Shown: positions 1 to 9,405, counted from the first letter of the stretch. The stretch is 64,000 nt of DNA from Nitrospinota bacterium (GCA_016208975.1 JACQXA010000004.1:559501-623500); one strand, 5' to 3'. Notes: generated by a model not told the origin, from the letters alone. Made by a program: numbers and translations.

Positions 1-111
1 GCCATCCGCAACGGTTCCGACTACCTGGTGGTAGGCCGCCCAATCCTAAAAGCCCAACACCCGGCGGACGCCGCCCAAAGGACGCTGGACGAGATAGCCG
101 CCGCCCTCTAA
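1..111 (+). CDS. pyrF: Orotidine 5'-phosphate decarboxylase, C-terminal end (partial)
   Basis: Only the last 36 codons are in the window; the gene starts to the left. The visible end, IRNGSDYLVVGRPI followed by a helix rich in Ala and ending EIAAAL, matches the C-terminus of bacterial PyrF, where G-R-P-I binds the phosphate of the substrate. The enzyme decarboxylates OMP to UMP in pyrimidine synthesis. No neighbouring pyr gene is visible. Identification rests on this short motif only, but the motif is characteristic. Confidence 0.8.
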   Translation, partial: AIRNGSDYLVVGRPILKAQHPADAAQRTLDEIAAAL

Positions 112-130
112 AAAACCGGCCTGTCCAAAA

Positions 131-281
131 GGTGGTGTCTCAGTTTGAATCCCAAATAACAGACAGATCCTTCACTTCGCTTGCGCTTCGCCCAGGATGA
201 CAATGTTATCAGCGGCTTTTATATTGTCATTCTGGGCGTAAGTGAAGAATCTCCCCTGTACTTCCAAACTGGGACACTACC
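131..281 (+). repeat. 151-bp terminal-inverted-repeat element, copy 1
   Basis: The element starts GGTGGTGTCTCAGTTTGAA and ends with the near reverse complement (CCAAACTGGGACACTACC), so it has imperfect inverted ends of about 18 bp. The interior carries two inverted modules of the GATCCTTC...AGGATGACA kind. The reverse complement of 9406-9557 aligns along the whole length with about 90% identity by eye. It has no convincing gene; short reading frames through it are incidental. It looks like a non-autonomous MITE-like element. Confidence 0.8.
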
Positions 282-404
282 GTCCAAAAACGTTGTTTTC
301 CAATCCGCCGGAAAACGGGTAGAATGGAAAACCAGAGGGAAATATACAGTCCGGTTTCCAGCCATATTATCTTTACAACCGCCATGTAATGGGTTTTGGC
401 AAAC

Positions 405-740
405 ATGACTACAGCAGGGCATGTGGACAAACGCCGTCACAGAAGAAGCGACGAGTTCGCCGGAACGGTAGTAGATGTTATGGTGGAGGACAGGAGCAAT
501 TACTCCATAATCCACGGGGCGGTCATCCAGAACCATTCCGAAGGCGGCCTGCAAATGAGCTTTCCGGACAGCCATGCCCTTTGCGTGGGGGATACTGTGG
601 TAGTCTTCGCCTACGTGGGCTCACCGCCGCGAAAAGAGAGGCTGGACGCCCACGTGGTGTGGATGAAAGAGAACGCCGGCAAAACCCAGGCCGGCCTGGA
701 ATTGGTAAATCCCCTCATGGGCGTACCCTATTATTTCTAG
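405..740 (+). CDS. PilZ-domain protein
   Basis: A 111-residue single-domain protein. The N-terminal KRRHRRSDEF provides the basic RxxxR-type switch of PilZ domains, and NHSEGGLQ about 35 residues later corresponds to the (D/N)xSxxG motif; together these bind cyclic di-GMP in the family. The rest is a short beta-barrel pattern. It probably acts as a c-di-GMP effector. A diguanylate cyclase/phosphodiesterase lies at 25640-27700 but is not linked. The start is uncertain: a TTG nine bases upstream (396) is in frame, neither has a clear Shine-Dalgarno, and ATG was preferred. Confidence 0.72.
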   Translation: MTTAGHVDKRRHRRSDEFAGTVVDVMVEDRSNYSIIHGAVIQNHSEGGLQMSFPDSHALCVGDTVVVFAYVGSPPRKERLDAHVVWMKENAGKTQAGLELVNPLMGVPYYF

Positions 741-804
741 CCCGCCGGTCTTTTTAGTTAAGCTTAAGCGCCCTTAATTTTATCAAAACCGGAACGCTAA
801 ATAA

Positions 805-835
805 TTTCACAGCCCGCCCGGTGACAGGTTATAAT
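805..835 (+). promoter_or_regulatory. Probable promoter of tRNA-Ser
   Basis: A consensus -10 box TATAAT (830-835) ends 11 bases before the tRNA. A weak -35 (TTTCAC, 805-810) lies 19 bases upstream of it. The position just before the mature 5' end is typical of a tRNA gene promoter. Confidence 0.55.
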
Positions 836-846
836 AGCCCCCTTGC

Positions 847-937
<91 letters not shown>

Positions 938-959
938 TTGAACCGCAAATACCCCTCCT

Positions 960-1478
960 TCACCCCTTAATTGCCTGAATAATCGTTCCGATCGGAAGAA
1001 AAAGGGATGCAGGTTGCGGGCGGTCGCCCAACCATCCACTTTGCAGGTTGAGCGGCGCAAAACCGAGTTTTTCATAAAAAGCCGCGGCTTCCGGTTTCGC
1101 GTCCACCACCACCCCGGCGCAGGCTATTTTTTCATGGAGATCCACGGCGGCCAAAAGCATTGCCCGCAACAACGCGCTACCCACCCCTTGTCTTTGATAC
1201 CGGAGAGCCACCCCAAGCCTGGCTATCCTGAAGACAGGAATTGGATAGGATGGAAGTTTTTTGCGGATTGCGATGGCAATCTTATCGGTGGTCAGCTCAC
1301 CCACCGAAACGGTAACGAAACCGAGAATCACACCATCGCGGGTGGCTATATAGGTTGAACCCAGGTAGTGCCGCCACTGGTTCTGCCCGGCGTATTTCCT
1401 GAAAAACCGGTCAAGGTCTCCATCACCACAGGAAAAGCCTGAACGGTCGTCGGAAGGTTCGAGCTTTCGAATCTCCAT
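960..1478 (-). CDS. GNAT-family acetyltransferase toxin (TacT/AtaT-like)
   Basis: A 172-residue GNAT protein. The start FSCGDGDLDRFFRKYAGQNQ is the signature of the toxin branch of GNATs (TacT, AtaT, ItaT), which acetylate the amino acid on charged tRNA and block translation. The acetyl-CoA loop RYQRQGVGSALL (R/Q-x-x-G-x-G/A) and the AAAFYEKLGF C-terminal motif are present, so it looks intact. It is the second gene of a pair: its start lies 4 bases after the RHH gene at 1483-1752. Target and activity are inferred from the family. Confidence 0.85.
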   Translation of the reverse strand: MEIRKLEPSDDRSGFSCGDGDLDRFFRKYAGQNQWRHYLGSTYIATRDGVILGFVTVSVGELTTDKIAIAIRKKLPSYPIPVFRIARLGVALRYQRQGVGSALLRAMLLAAVDLHEKIACAGVVVDAKPEAAAFYEKLGFAPLNLQSGWLGDRPQPASLFLPIGTIIQAIKG

Positions 1479-1482
1479 CCGC

Positions 1483-1752
1483 CTATTTGCCGCGTATCAG
1501 TTCTTTAAGCGCCTTAGGCGGTTTCGGGGCGCCGGACAGGCTGGCCGCCACCTGTTTCATGCTGTCATCGGAAATCACCAGCCGCGAGGGTATCACCAGT
1601 TCCTCAGGGATCTCGCGGAGCGCCTGGAGGTGATGCAGCAACGCCTCTTCGATGAAATAGGCCTTCTTTAAACCACGTCCCCGGACGTAGGCTTCCAAGG
1701 CGTCGAGCGTGTCATCCGAAATAATCGCCGATATTTGCCGCGAGCCGGACAT
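1483..1752 (-). CDS. Ribbon-helix-helix antitoxin of the GNAT toxin pair
   Basis: An 89-residue protein. Residues 1-45 fit a ribbon-helix-helix fold: a short beta strand (RQISAIIS), then two helices ending EEALLHHLQAL. The C-terminal half is basic and probably wraps the toxin. The gene has a good ribosome binding site (GGAGG a few bases before the ATG) and precedes the GNAT toxin by 4 bases, the usual antitoxin-first order. The 16-bp perfect palindrome just upstream (1764-1799) is the likely operator for autorepression. I assign the family from fold pattern and context rather than a named motif. Confidence 0.75.
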   Translation of the reverse strand: MSGSRQISAIISDDTLDALEAYVRGRGLKKAYFIEEALLHHLQALREIPEELVIPSRLVISDDSMKQVAASLSGAPKPPKALKELIRGK

Positions 1753-1763
1753 AATGATCCTCC

Positions 1764-1799
1764 AATATATTTATCTACATTTTTGTAGATAAATATATT
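1764..1799. promoter_or_regulatory. Perfect palindromic operator upstream of the TA pair
   Basis: AATATATTTATCTACA (1764-1779) is the exact reverse complement of 1784-1799, separated by TTTT. It lies between the antitoxin ribosome binding site and a candidate minus-strand -35 (TTGACT, complement of 1821-1826), so it would overlap the -10 region. This is where RHH antitoxins normally bind as dimers. AT content is far above that of the surroundings. Confidence 0.8.
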
Positions 1800-1931
1800 T
1801 ATTCACAAGACAGGATGCAAAGTCAAACGCATCTGTTCTTCTCGCTATTTTACTAACAGCGATGGAGAAATAATGTCTCCGGCATTCCTGTATCTGATTT
1901 GGCAATTTGGAGGAACGTAGAATTCAACACC

Positions 1932-2324
1932 TCATCCCCCCATTCCCATCAGGGCCATGGACATGCCGCCGAAAATGGCCATCAGGAACCCCCCTATCAT
2001 GAAAAGGATTATCAGCGCGGGGATGGAGGCCAAGGCCCATTTGATCATGAACACCACCATGGAGCCGAAGCTCATGTTGATGTCGGCCACGTAAACTTTC
2101 ACGGGCCGGTCATCGTGCCGGGGATTCATCGCGGGCGGGTTCGGGGCTGGCGGCGTGGGTGGAATGTGGCCGAGTTCCCCCAGCCTTTTCCACTCGGCCA
2201 TCCCCTCGGCCCAAACCATGGTGACAGGCGTTACCGCGCCCGAAACCTTGAGGGCGTTTAATTCCTCTTCGGTTACCGGGCCGGCCTTTTCGCCCTTTTC
2301 ATTTACGTAATGCCACTGCGCCAT
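1932..2324 (-). CDS. GYF_2-domain membrane protein
   Basis: A 130-residue protein. Residues 2-60 form a GYF_2 (DUF4339) module: WHYVNEKGEKAGPVTEEEL followed by VWAEGMAEWKRLGEL, the usual W-Y...GP...W...W pattern of a peptide-binding domain. A Pro/Asn linker follows, then a hydrophobic segment (about residues 88-125) that should span the membrane once or twice and ends in Gly/Met. Function is unknown; such proteins often sit beside membrane secretion or regulatory systems. It lies just downstream of the phosphorylase gene on the same strand, 27 bases away. Confidence 0.75.
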   Translation of the reverse strand: MAQWHYVNEKGEKAGPVTEEELNALKVSGAVTPVTMVWAEGMAEWKRLGELGHIPPTPPAPNPPAMNPRHDDRPVKVYVADINMSFGSMVVFMIKWALASIPALIILFMIGGFLMAIFGGMSMALMGMGG

Positions 2325-2351
2325 TAAAATGCTCCCGTCTTTTTCCTGCCC

Positions 2352-4916
2352 TTAGCTCCAGATGGCGTAACCGGGCTCTATCCTGTCGAACAGGTCCGGG
2401 TGGTTGGGCATGACCCGGATGGAGAACCCGTGACGGCCGCTTTCCGTAAGGGGTATGGAGCCTTTGAACACCCCCTTGTCCCCCTCCTGGGTGGCGAAGG
2501 TCATGGGCGCGGGCTTGCCATGGCTTAAATGGTCGCGCGAGTCCAGCGAGCCGAAGTATATCTCCACCTTCAGGCTGTCCGGGGTAAGCCCGCCGAGCCT
2601 TACTGTTACGATAACCTCCAGCATCTGGCCCACCCGCAGGTCCTCGGAGTGCATTTGCTTGACATCTTCCACCGCCACGCCGGACCATTTTTCGGCCACC
2701 TTCTTCTTCCATGCCGCCAGGTCCTTCAACCGCTTCCTGGTATCCTGCGACAGCGCCTGCGCCCGCATGGCGCATGGCAGGTAGAAGTTGGTGGTGTAGT
2801 TCCTCACCATGCGGTTGGTGTTGAAGAACATGTTCAGCTTGGACATGGATGATTTCATGAGTTTTATCCAGCCCCGGGGCATGTCGTCCCGGCCCCGGTC
2901 GTAAAACAGGGGAACCACTTCCTTCTCCAGCAGGTCGTAAATTTCCTTGGACTCTATAAGGTCCCACTCGGCCTCGTTGGGATAGTCCCGCGCCTCTTTC
3001 CCGCCGCCTATGGCCCAGCCGGTGTCCGTGCCGTAACCCTCGCACCACCAGCCGTCCAGCACCGAAAGGTTCAGCGCGCCGTTGGCCGAGGCTTTCATGC
3101 CCGACGTGCCGGAAGCCTCCAGCGGCCTCCTGGGGTTGTTCAGCCACACGTCCACCCCCTGCACCATGTAACGGGCCACGTTGATGTCGTAATTCTCCAG
3201 GAAAACTATCCTGTTCCTCAGCTCCTCGTCGCGGATGAGATGGATAATGTCCTTGATCAGGGTTTTACCCTCGTTGTCCCTGGGGTGGGCCTTTCCGGCG
3301 ATGACAAACTGCACGGGCTTGTCTTTGGCGCACAGGATGGCCTTGAGCCGGTTCAAGTCCTTAAACAACAGCTGGGCGCGTTTGTAAGTGGCGAACCGGC
3401 GGGCGAACCCTATGGTGATGGCGTCGGGGCGCAGGGCCTCGTCGGCCATGCGGATTTCCCCCACGGGGGCGCCCCGTTTCACCAACTGCTCCTTCAGCCG
3501 CTCCCGGGCGAACCCCACCAGCCGCTCGCGCCGCCGCTCATGGGTGCGCCAAAGCTCGGCGTCGGGTATGTCGTTGAGCCGTTTCCACACAGTGTCGTTG
3601 GATGGCTCGTGCACCCAGTGATGCCCCAGGTAGCGGTCGAACAGCCCCCACATGTCGTCGGACAGCCACGAGCGGATGTGCACGCCGTTGGTTATGGATT
3701 TTATGGGCACATCGTGCCCGTCCAGCCCTTTGTATATGCCGTGCCACATCTGCCGCGACGTTTCGCTGTGAAGCTCCGAAACGCCGTTGGTGAAGGTGGA
3801 AAGCCTGATGGCCAGCACCGTCATGCAGAAAGGCTCCTGATCGTTGGCCTGGTCTTGCCGGCCCAGGCCCAGGAAGGTTTTATGGTCTATCCCCACGGAT
3901 CGCTCGTACTCGCCGAAATACTCCTGCATCAGCGGCGCGGGGAACATGTCGTTCCCGGCGGGCACCGGCGTGTGGGTGGTGAACACCGATGAGGTTATCA
4001 CCTCTTCCCGCGCCTCGTCGAAGGTCATTTTCTCCTCCGCCATCAGCAGGCGGATGCGCTCCAAAGCCAGAAAGGCCGAGTGCCCCTCGTTCATGTGGTA
4101 CACGGCGGGGTTGATCCCGAGGGCCTTGAGGGCCATCACACCGCCCATGCCCAGCATTATCTCCTGCTCTATGCGCACCCTTATGTCGCCGCCGTAAAGC
4201 TGGTGGGTTATGGCCCTGTCCGCGTCGCGGTTATCGGGTATGTTGGAGTCCAGCAGGAAAAGCGGCGTCCTGCCCACCTGGGCGCGCCACACGCGGGCGG
4301 TAACGGTCCGGCCCGGGTAGGGGATGCGCACCTTCACTTCTTTTCCCTCGGCGTCCCGCTCCGGGAACACCGACATGTTATAAAAATCGTTCTCCGGGTA
4401 TAGCTCCTGTTGCCAGCCGTCTATGTTCAGATACTGCTGGAAATACCCCTGCTGGTACAACAGCCCCACCCCCACCAGCGGCAGGCCCAGGTCTGAGGCG
4501 GATTTTAAATGGTCGCCCGCCAGGATGCCCAGGCCGCCCGAATATATTGGCAGAGACTCGCTGACGCCGAATTCGGCGGAAAAGTAGGCTATCTTTATGT
4601 CTCCCACCCGGGGCGCGTGGGTCTTCTGGAACCAGAAGGAGGACTCCATATAATCGGTGAGGGAGTAGATCACCCGGTCCATGTGGGTGGTGAACCCGTC
4701 ATCCTCGGCCAGCTGGTCCAGCCGCGACTGGCTGATTAGCCCCAAAAGCTTCACCGGATTGTGGTTCGTCTCCACCCACAGGTTCGGGTCCAGCCTGCTC
4801 CACAGGTTCACCGCGTCCGGATGCCACGCCCACCAAAGGTTTTTGGCCAACCCCTCCAGCGGGCGCAGGCGCTCCGGGAGGGAGGGATGGATCATGTACT
4901 CCTGAATTTTCCGCAT
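2352..4916 (-). CDS. glgP: Alpha-glucan (glycogen) phosphorylase, short GT35 type
   Basis: An 854-residue phosphorylase that releases glucose 1-phosphate from alpha-1,4-glucans in the cytoplasm. The N-terminal LEGLAKNLWWAWHPDA region is the DUF3417 module of the short alpha-glucan phosphorylase family. The PLP-lysine motif EASGTSGMKASANG lies near residue 607, and the C-terminal part is an extra beta-rich domain typical of this subfamily. Length is normal. No other glycogen gene is adjacent; RNase G lies upstream on the same strand. Substrate length preference cannot be told from sequence. Confidence 0.93.
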   Translation of the reverse strand: MRKIQEYMIHPSLPERLRPLEGLAKNLWWAWHPDAVNLWSRLDPNLWVETNHNPVKLLGLISQSRLDQLAEDDGFTTHMDRVIYSLTDYMESSFWFQKTHAPRVGDIKIAYFSAEFGVSESLPIYSGGLGILAGDHLKSASDLGLPLVGVGLLYQQGYFQQYLNIDGWQQELYPENDFYNMSVFPERDAEGKEVKVRIPYPGRTVTARVWRAQVGRTPLFLLDSNIPDNRDADRAITHQLYGGDIRVRIEQEIMLGMGGVMALKALGINPAVYHMNEGHSAFLALERIRLLMAEEKMTFDEAREEVITSSVFTTHTPVPAGNDMFPAPLMQEYFGEYERSVGIDHKTFLGLGRQDQANDQEPFCMTVLAIRLSTFTNGVSELHSETSRQMWHGIYKGLDGHDVPIKSITNGVHIRSWLSDDMWGLFDRYLGHHWVHEPSNDTVWKRLNDIPDAELWRTHERRRERLVGFARERLKEQLVKRGAPVGEIRMADEALRPDAITIGFARRFATYKRAQLLFKDLNRLKAILCAKDKPVQFVIAGKAHPRDNEGKTLIKDIIHLIRDEELRNRIVFLENYDINVARYMVQGVDVWLNNPRRPLEASGTSGMKASANGALNLSVLDGWWCEGYGTDTGWAIGGGKEARDYPNEAEWDLIESKEIYDLLEKEVVPLFYDRGRDDMPRGWIKLMKSSMSKLNMFFNTNRMVRNYTTNFYLPCAMRAQALSQDTRKRLKDLAAWKKKVAEKWSGVAVEDVKQMHSEDLRVGQMLEVIVTVRLGGLTPDSLKVEIYFGSLDSRDHLSHGKPAPMTFATQEGDKGVFKGSIPLTESGRHGFSIRVMPNHPDLFDRIEPGYAIWS

Positions 4917-4964
4917 GACGCAAAGCTCCGATTAAAAAAGTTATTCCAAGGCGTCTGCCAAACC

Positions 4965-6491
4965 CTACGCGGGCCTCACCTCAAACTTCTCCTGATGCAG
5001 TTTCTCGTCGGGGGTGATAATCACCTCCACGTTCAACGCCTCCTCCAGATGGTCCAGATAGGCGCTTTCCTCCTCGAACATTATGTCCGCGACTCCGGGG
5101 TTGACCGAACATATTATCCCCCTTTTGGCCCCCCCGTCCCGGGCCGCCACCCGGCGTATTTCCCTGTAAACTTCATACAGTACCGTAAGGTTGGATTTTA
5201 CCACTCCCCGCCCCTCGCAGTACGGGCAAGTGGTGGTGAGGGCGCGGGTAAGCGAGTCTCTCACCCTCTTGCGGGTCATCTCCACCAGGCCCATGTCGGA
5301 AATCTTCAGGATGTTGGTCCGGCTCCTGTCCGTCTTCAGCGCCTGGGCCAGCGCGCCGAACACCTTCTCCTTGCTTTCCTCTTTTTCCATGTCTATAAAG
5401 TCGATTATTATCAGCCCGCCGATGTTCCTCAGCCGGAGCTGGTACACGATTTCCTTCACCGCCTCCAGGTTGGTCTTAAGGATTGTCTCCTCCTGGTCGC
5501 TCTTCCCTACGTACTTGCCGGTGTTCACGTCTATGGCGGTGAGCGCCTCGGTCTGGTCTATCACTATGTACCCGCCGGACTTCAGCCAAACCCTTCTGCC
5601 CAGCGCCCGCTCGATCTCTATCTCCAGCCCGTAGGCGTCGAATATGGGCTCGGCCCCCTGGTAAAGCTCTATTTTCTCCACTATGTCTGGCACATAGGAG
5701 GAGCAGAAGGAAACGGCCCTGTCAAACTCCTCCGGGTCGTCTATTATCATCCTGCTCACGTCGCGGTTGAAAAGGTCGCGGATGGAGCGCTGGATTATGT
5801 TGAGGTCCTGGTATATCAGGCTGGGGGCCTGGGCTGTCTCGTATTTTATGGCCACATCGGCCCAAAGCTTGTCCAGAAACTCCGTGTCCCGCAGAAGGTC
5901 TATCTCGTCCTTCCCCTCGGCGGCGGTGCGGATTATGTAACCGGCCCCGTCTTTCTTCAACCGGCGCAATATGTCGCGGAGCCTCTTCTTCTCCCCTTCC
6001 CCTTCTATCCTGCGGGATACGCCTATCTGCCCCGCGCCTGGCATGTACACCAGGTACCGCCCCGGCATGGCTATATAGCTTGTGATCCTGGCGCCCTTGG
6101 TGCCCATGGGGTCTTTGGAGATCTGCACCATGATGTCCTGACCTTCGTAGAGCAGGTCGTCTATTTTCAACTGGTCGCCATTGGCCTGGTACGGGTCCAT
6201 CTCCACGTCTTCATCGTGGGCGGGGTCTCCCGCGCCGCCGGCCAGATAGCCGGTCATGGGGCTGGCGGAACGGTCCACGTCGGATATGTACAGGAAACCG
6301 GCTTTCGGCATGCCTATGTCCACAAAGGCCACCTGCATCCCCGGCAGGACTTTCATCACCTTCCCTTTGTAGATGTTGCCCACGATGCCCTGGTCCGAGG
6401 CGCGTTCGATGAAAAGCTCGGAGAGGGCCCGGTTCTCCAGAAGGGCCGCGCGGGTTTCCCTGGAGGTGACATTGCAAATTATCCTGGACAC
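4965..6491 (-). CDS. rng: Ribonuclease G/E family endoribonuclease
   Basis: A 508-residue Rne/Rng protein that cleaves single-stranded, AU-rich RNA in rRNA maturation and mRNA decay. The order is an S1-like domain (GNIYKGKVMKVLPGMQVAFV, with an insertion of about 30 residues rich in Gly and Asp), the RNase H-like core, and a DNase I-like catalytic part with AIDVNTG and IIIDFIDME supplying the two metal-binding Asp residues. TCPYCEGRG is the zinc-link. It lacks the long C-terminal scaffold of RNase E, so RNase G is the better label. It is transcribed divergently from the chemoreceptor gene. Confidence 0.93.
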   Translation of the reverse strand: MSRIICNVTSRETRAALLENRALSELFIERASDQGIVGNIYKGKVMKVLPGMQVAFVDIGMPKAGFLYISDVDRSASPMTGYLAGGAGDPAHDEDVEMDPYQANGDQLKIDDLLYEGQDIMVQISKDPMGTKGARITSYIAMPGRYLVYMPGAGQIGVSRRIEGEGEKKRLRDILRRLKKDGAGYIIRTAAEGKDEIDLLRDTEFLDKLWADVAIKYETAQAPSLIYQDLNIIQRSIRDLFNRDVSRMIIDDPEEFDRAVSFCSSYVPDIVEKIELYQGAEPIFDAYGLEIEIERALGRRVWLKSGGYIVIDQTEALTAIDVNTGKYVGKSDQEETILKTNLEAVKEIVYQLRLRNIGGLIIIDFIDMEKEESKEKVFGALAQALKTDRSRTNILKISDMGLVEMTRKRVRDSLTRALTTTCPYCEGRGVVKSNLTVLYEVYREIRRVAARDGGAKRGIICSVNPGVADIMFEEESAYLDHLEEALNVEVIITPDEKLHQEKFEVRPA

Positions 6492-6590
6492 TTAAACCCC
6501 ACCAACTCCCTTAATGTCAATTTCGTGATTGTAACATACCAAGCCGCCACCGCTCCCGTCCGGCGCCCCGCAAAACTATCTCTTTTAGCT

Positions 6591-6619
6591 TTGAATAACC
6601 AGTTAGAAGTGTTTTAATA
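6591..6619 (+). promoter_or_regulatory. Candidate sigma-70 promoter of the chemoreceptor gene
   Basis: TTGAAT (6591-6596), a 17-base spacer, and TTAATA (6614-6619) lie 55 bases before the ATG at 6675, in a locally AT-rich stretch between divergent genes. Confidence 0.45.
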
Positions 6620-6674
6620 TGTCAGCGGCAAAGCCTTATGAAACCTCCCTCTTAAAAAAACGGAGCATCCGCGT

Positions 6675-8939
6675 ATGAAAAGCCTGCAGGCTAAGCTATT
6701 GGGGATTGTTTCCCTGATGTTGCTCGTCTCTCTCATTCTTGCGTCGTTTCTCATTAAAGGATCCCTGGAAACCCGGACAAGTTCCAGCCGCTATAACATA
6801 CTCAACAAGATCGCCGGGCATTTGAACGTGGCGGCGGGCTGGCAGGCCATTGAACGGGGCACGGGCAACACCATCATAGGCAGTGAAAGCCCTTCACCGG
6901 AGCTTTTGTCGCGGTTCGACGAGGTTGGCGCCAAAGGGGATGAGGAGGCTCAAAAGGCCCACGCTTTGATAAACCAACTGCTGGACATGGGGGAAAACTC
7001 GGATTTTAAAACCCAGGCCACAGCTTGGAAATCCAGCTATGAGGGGATGAAATCCCTCCGGTCGCAGGTTAAGGGCAAAAGCATCGCCAGCAAAGACTGG
7101 GTGGCCAAAAGCACCGAGAACATAGACGCCGAGTTCCTGCTGAGAAACGTGAGTTTCGCTCCCGATGATCCCCAGGGGAAAGTGCTTTATTACAACAGCG
7201 TCCTCCGGGCGGACGTGGCCACGCTGGCCGAGTACGCCGGGCGCGAACGGGCGCAGATCGGCGGAGCCGTGGCCACTGGCGCCCCTATCGCGCCGGAAAC
7301 GCTGGAGAAGCTTAAAGCTTTCCGCGCCATTGTGGACAACTCCGCTGGAAAGATAGTCGCGCTCAAATCGCTAAAGTCCACGCCCCCCGCCCTGTCGTCG
7401 GCCATCTCCGGCTTCGAGACCGAATTTTTAAAGACATACCAGGAATTGAGGCTTTCGGTATATAAGGCCAGCGAGGAGGCCCAGCCATACCCGGTGGACG
7501 GGCCCACATGGATAGCCAAATCCACCCAGGCAATAAACTCCGCGCTCAACATCTCCAACGTGGTGGGGGATTTGTCGGACGAATCTGCCCAGGGTCTCCA
7601 GGCCGCGGCGCGCAACGAGATAATACTCAACACCACCCTTTTCGGCCTGGCGGTGCTGGTGTTCGTGTTTGTGGCCATTTTCATCCGCCGGGCAGTAGTG
7701 AATCCGGTGAACAGGATTATTGATGTCCTCAACGAAGGCACAAGCCAGATAGTGGCGGCTTCCGGCGAGGTGTCGTCCGCCAGCCAAACCCTGGCCGAAG
7801 GCGCCACCGAACAGGCCTCTTCCATAGAAGAGACATCCGCGGCGCTGGAGCAGATAACCGGCAGGACACGGCAGAACGCCGACCAGGCATCCAACGCTAG
7901 CCGCCTGGCCACGGATACCCGGGAGGAAGCCGAGAAGGGCGCCCATGCCATGGGCGAGATGATAGCCGCCATGAAGGCCATCAACACCTCGTCCCACGAG
8001 ATAAACAAGATAATAAAGGTGATCGAGGAAATAGCTTTCCAGACGAACCTTCTGGCGCTAAACGCCGCCGTGGAGGCGGCCCGGGCCGGTGAACACGGCA
8101 AGGGTTTCGCCGTTGTGGCCGAGGAAGTAAGGAACCTGGCCCAAAGGTCCGCCTCCGCCGCAAAGGACACGGCTTCGCTTATAGCCGACGCGGTGAAAAA
8201 GGCCGAGGCTGGCGGCGATATGGCCAACAGGGCTGAGAAGGTTTTGCAGGGCATCGTGGGAAGCGTGAACAACGTGACCGACATCGTGGGGGGTATCGCC
8301 GGAGCCTCCAACGAGCAGGCGCAGGGGGTTGGCCAGGTGAACATAGCCGTGGCGGAGATGGATAAAGTCACCCAGCGCAACGCCGCGGCCGCCGAGGAAA
8401 TAGCCGCCGCCGCCGAGGAGATGAACGCCCAGGCCGAAAGCATGACCGAAGTGGTTAAAGACCTTCTCCACCTGGTTCACGGCTCCGATGTGGAGGCCGC
8501 CAGCGCAATGTTGCTGGGAGGCGGGAAATTGTTGCTGGAATGGGATCCGGTGGAGCTTGGCATCAGCGTGCCGGAGATGGACCGCCAACACAAAAAACTG
8601 GTGGACATAATAAACAACCTCAACCGCGAGGTGCAATCCGGCTCCCATGGCAACGGGGCCGCCAAGGCGCTGGACGCGCTGATGGAATACGCCGCCACCC
8701 ACCTTAGGGAAGAGGAAGCGTTCCAGAGGAAGATAAAATATCCAGATTACGAGACCCACAAGAAACTTCACGACAGCCTGCGCTCCAAACTTACCGGCCT
8801 GAAGGAACGGTACGAACGGGGCGACAAGGACGTTGTCGTGGAGCTAATGATGTTCCTGAAAGACTGGCTGGTAAACCACATCAAGAAGGTGGACAGGAAA
8901 TACGGGGAGCACTTCACCCACACGAGAGGGTTGAGATAA
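6675..8939 (+). CDS. Methyl-accepting chemotaxis protein with C-terminal hemerythrin domain
   Basis: A 754-residue chemoreceptor. It has TM1 at about 8-28, a periplasmic sensor of about 285 residues containing [11 protein letters not shown]-like and ERGTGN segments (reminiscent of NIT-type helices, not firmly assigned), and TM2 at about 316-337. The signalling coiled coil has the conserved tip [20 protein letters not shown] near residue 455. After residue 620 a bacteriohemerythrin follows, with the seven expected ligands visible in DRQHKKL, THLREEE, HKKLH and NHIKKVD. A diiron O2-binding domain on the cytoplasmic end suggests aerotaxis or redox sensing. No che genes are in the window. Confidence 0.92.
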   Translation: MKSLQAKLLGIVSLMLLVSLILASFLIKGSLETRTSSSRYNILNKIAGHLNVAAGWQAIERGTGNTIIGSESPSPELLSRFDEVGAKGDEEAQKAHALINQLLDMGENSDFKTQATAWKSSYEGMKSLRSQVKGKSIASKDWVAKSTENIDAEFLLRNVSFAPDDPQGKVLYYNSVLRADVATLAEYAGRERAQIGGAVATGAPIAPETLEKLKAFRAIVDNSAGKIVALKSLKSTPPALSSAISGFETEFLKTYQELRLSVYKASEEAQPYPVDGPTWIAKSTQAINSALNISNVVGDLSDESAQGLQAAARNEIILNTTLFGLAVLVFVFVAIFIRRAVVNPVNRIIDVLNEGTSQIVAASGEVSSASQTLAEGATEQASSIEETSAALEQITGRTRQNADQASNASRLATDTREEAEKGAHAMGEMIAAMKAINTSSHEINKIIKVIEEIAFQTNLLALNAAVEAARAGEHGKGFAVVAEEVRNLAQRSASAAKDTASLIADAVKKAEAGGDMANRAEKVLQGIVGSVNNVTDIVGGIAGASNEQAQGVGQVNIAVAEMDKVTQRNAAAAEEIAAAAEEMNAQAESMTEVVKDLLHLVHGSDVEAASAMLLGGGKLLLEWDPVELGISVPEMDRQHKKLVDIINNLNREVQSGSHGNGAAKALDALMEYAATHLREEEAFQRKIKYPDYETHKKLHDSLRSKLTGLKERYERGDKDVVVELMMFLKDWLVNHIKKVDRKYGEHFTHTRGLR

Positions 8940-9037
8940 CCTTGATGTAGGGGCGGCGCGCCCGGGGTTCCCTCGGGAGGTTCCGCCTCGCCACTAAAGA
9001 AAACACCCGCTCAACCCATCGCCCACGTTGTCGCCAT

Positions 9038-9165
9038 TTGCTCGTTTCCCCGTAGCCGCTTTTCGATCGCTTCCCCGTGGTCACCATTTAATCGCTTCCC
9101 CGTGGCCGCCTGACCACGGATTTCCCCTCTTTTGCTTCCCCATGGTCGCCCGACCACGGGGAAGC
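9038..9165. repeat. Four degenerate tandem units of a CTTCCCCGTGG-type motif, last one palindromic
   Basis: Units beginning near 9038, 9064, 9090 and 9130 share (T/C)G(C/T)TTCCCCGTGG followed by a GCC or ACC step. The last unit forms a 15-bp stem (9134-9148 with 9151-9165, one mismatch, 2-base loop). A related hairpin occurs at 24169-24194. No gene is seen in 8940-9637 and the function is unknown. Confidence 0.6.
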
Positions 9166-9224
9166 GCAACATTTTATTGCGGCTCGTTCCATGTCACCCT
9201 TCGATAAACTTGCGGTACGCCAAG

Positions 9225-9308
9225 TGTCATCCCGGCCAAGCGACAGCGCGAGCCGGGATCAGGGCCTAAAAGAAGGAGCCCCGACGCCGGGTCAAGCCCG
9301 GCATGACA
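9225..9308. repeat. REP-like inverted intergenic repeat
   Basis: TGTCATCCCGGCC at 9225 faces GCCCGGCATGACA ending at 9308, with an internal inner hairpin (CCCGGCC...GAGCCGGGATC). This is the common TGTCATCCCGG...CCGGCATGACA class of proteobacterial intergenic palindromes. Confidence 0.6.
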
Positions 9309-9375
9309 ATATCCCCCACCATCTTCCGCTGTGCAAAGAATCCCGGTTCCATTTTCAATTGAAGCCCTGTCGAAA

Positions 9376-9396
9376 ATTTCAAACTGAGGAGTTACC
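9376..9396 (-). repeat. Isolated, decayed end of the TIR element
   Basis: ATTTCAAACTGAGGAGTTACC resembles the terminus TTTCAAACTGAGACACTACC (reverse complement of the start of copy 2). It lies only 9 bases before copy 2 and has no interior, so it looks like a remnant of an older or deleted copy. Confidence 0.45.
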
Positions 9397-9405
9397 TAAA
9401 AATCC

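Noticed and set aside
4761-6617. 618-codon plus-strand open frame opposite RNase G
   Set aside because: It is antisense to a well-supported rng gene and has no recognisable domain; long antisense frames are expected at this base composition.
8940-9190. CRISPR array in the tandem CTTCCCCGTGG repeats
   Set aside because: Units are degenerate, spacing irregular (26-40 bases), no spacers of even length and no cas genes in the window.
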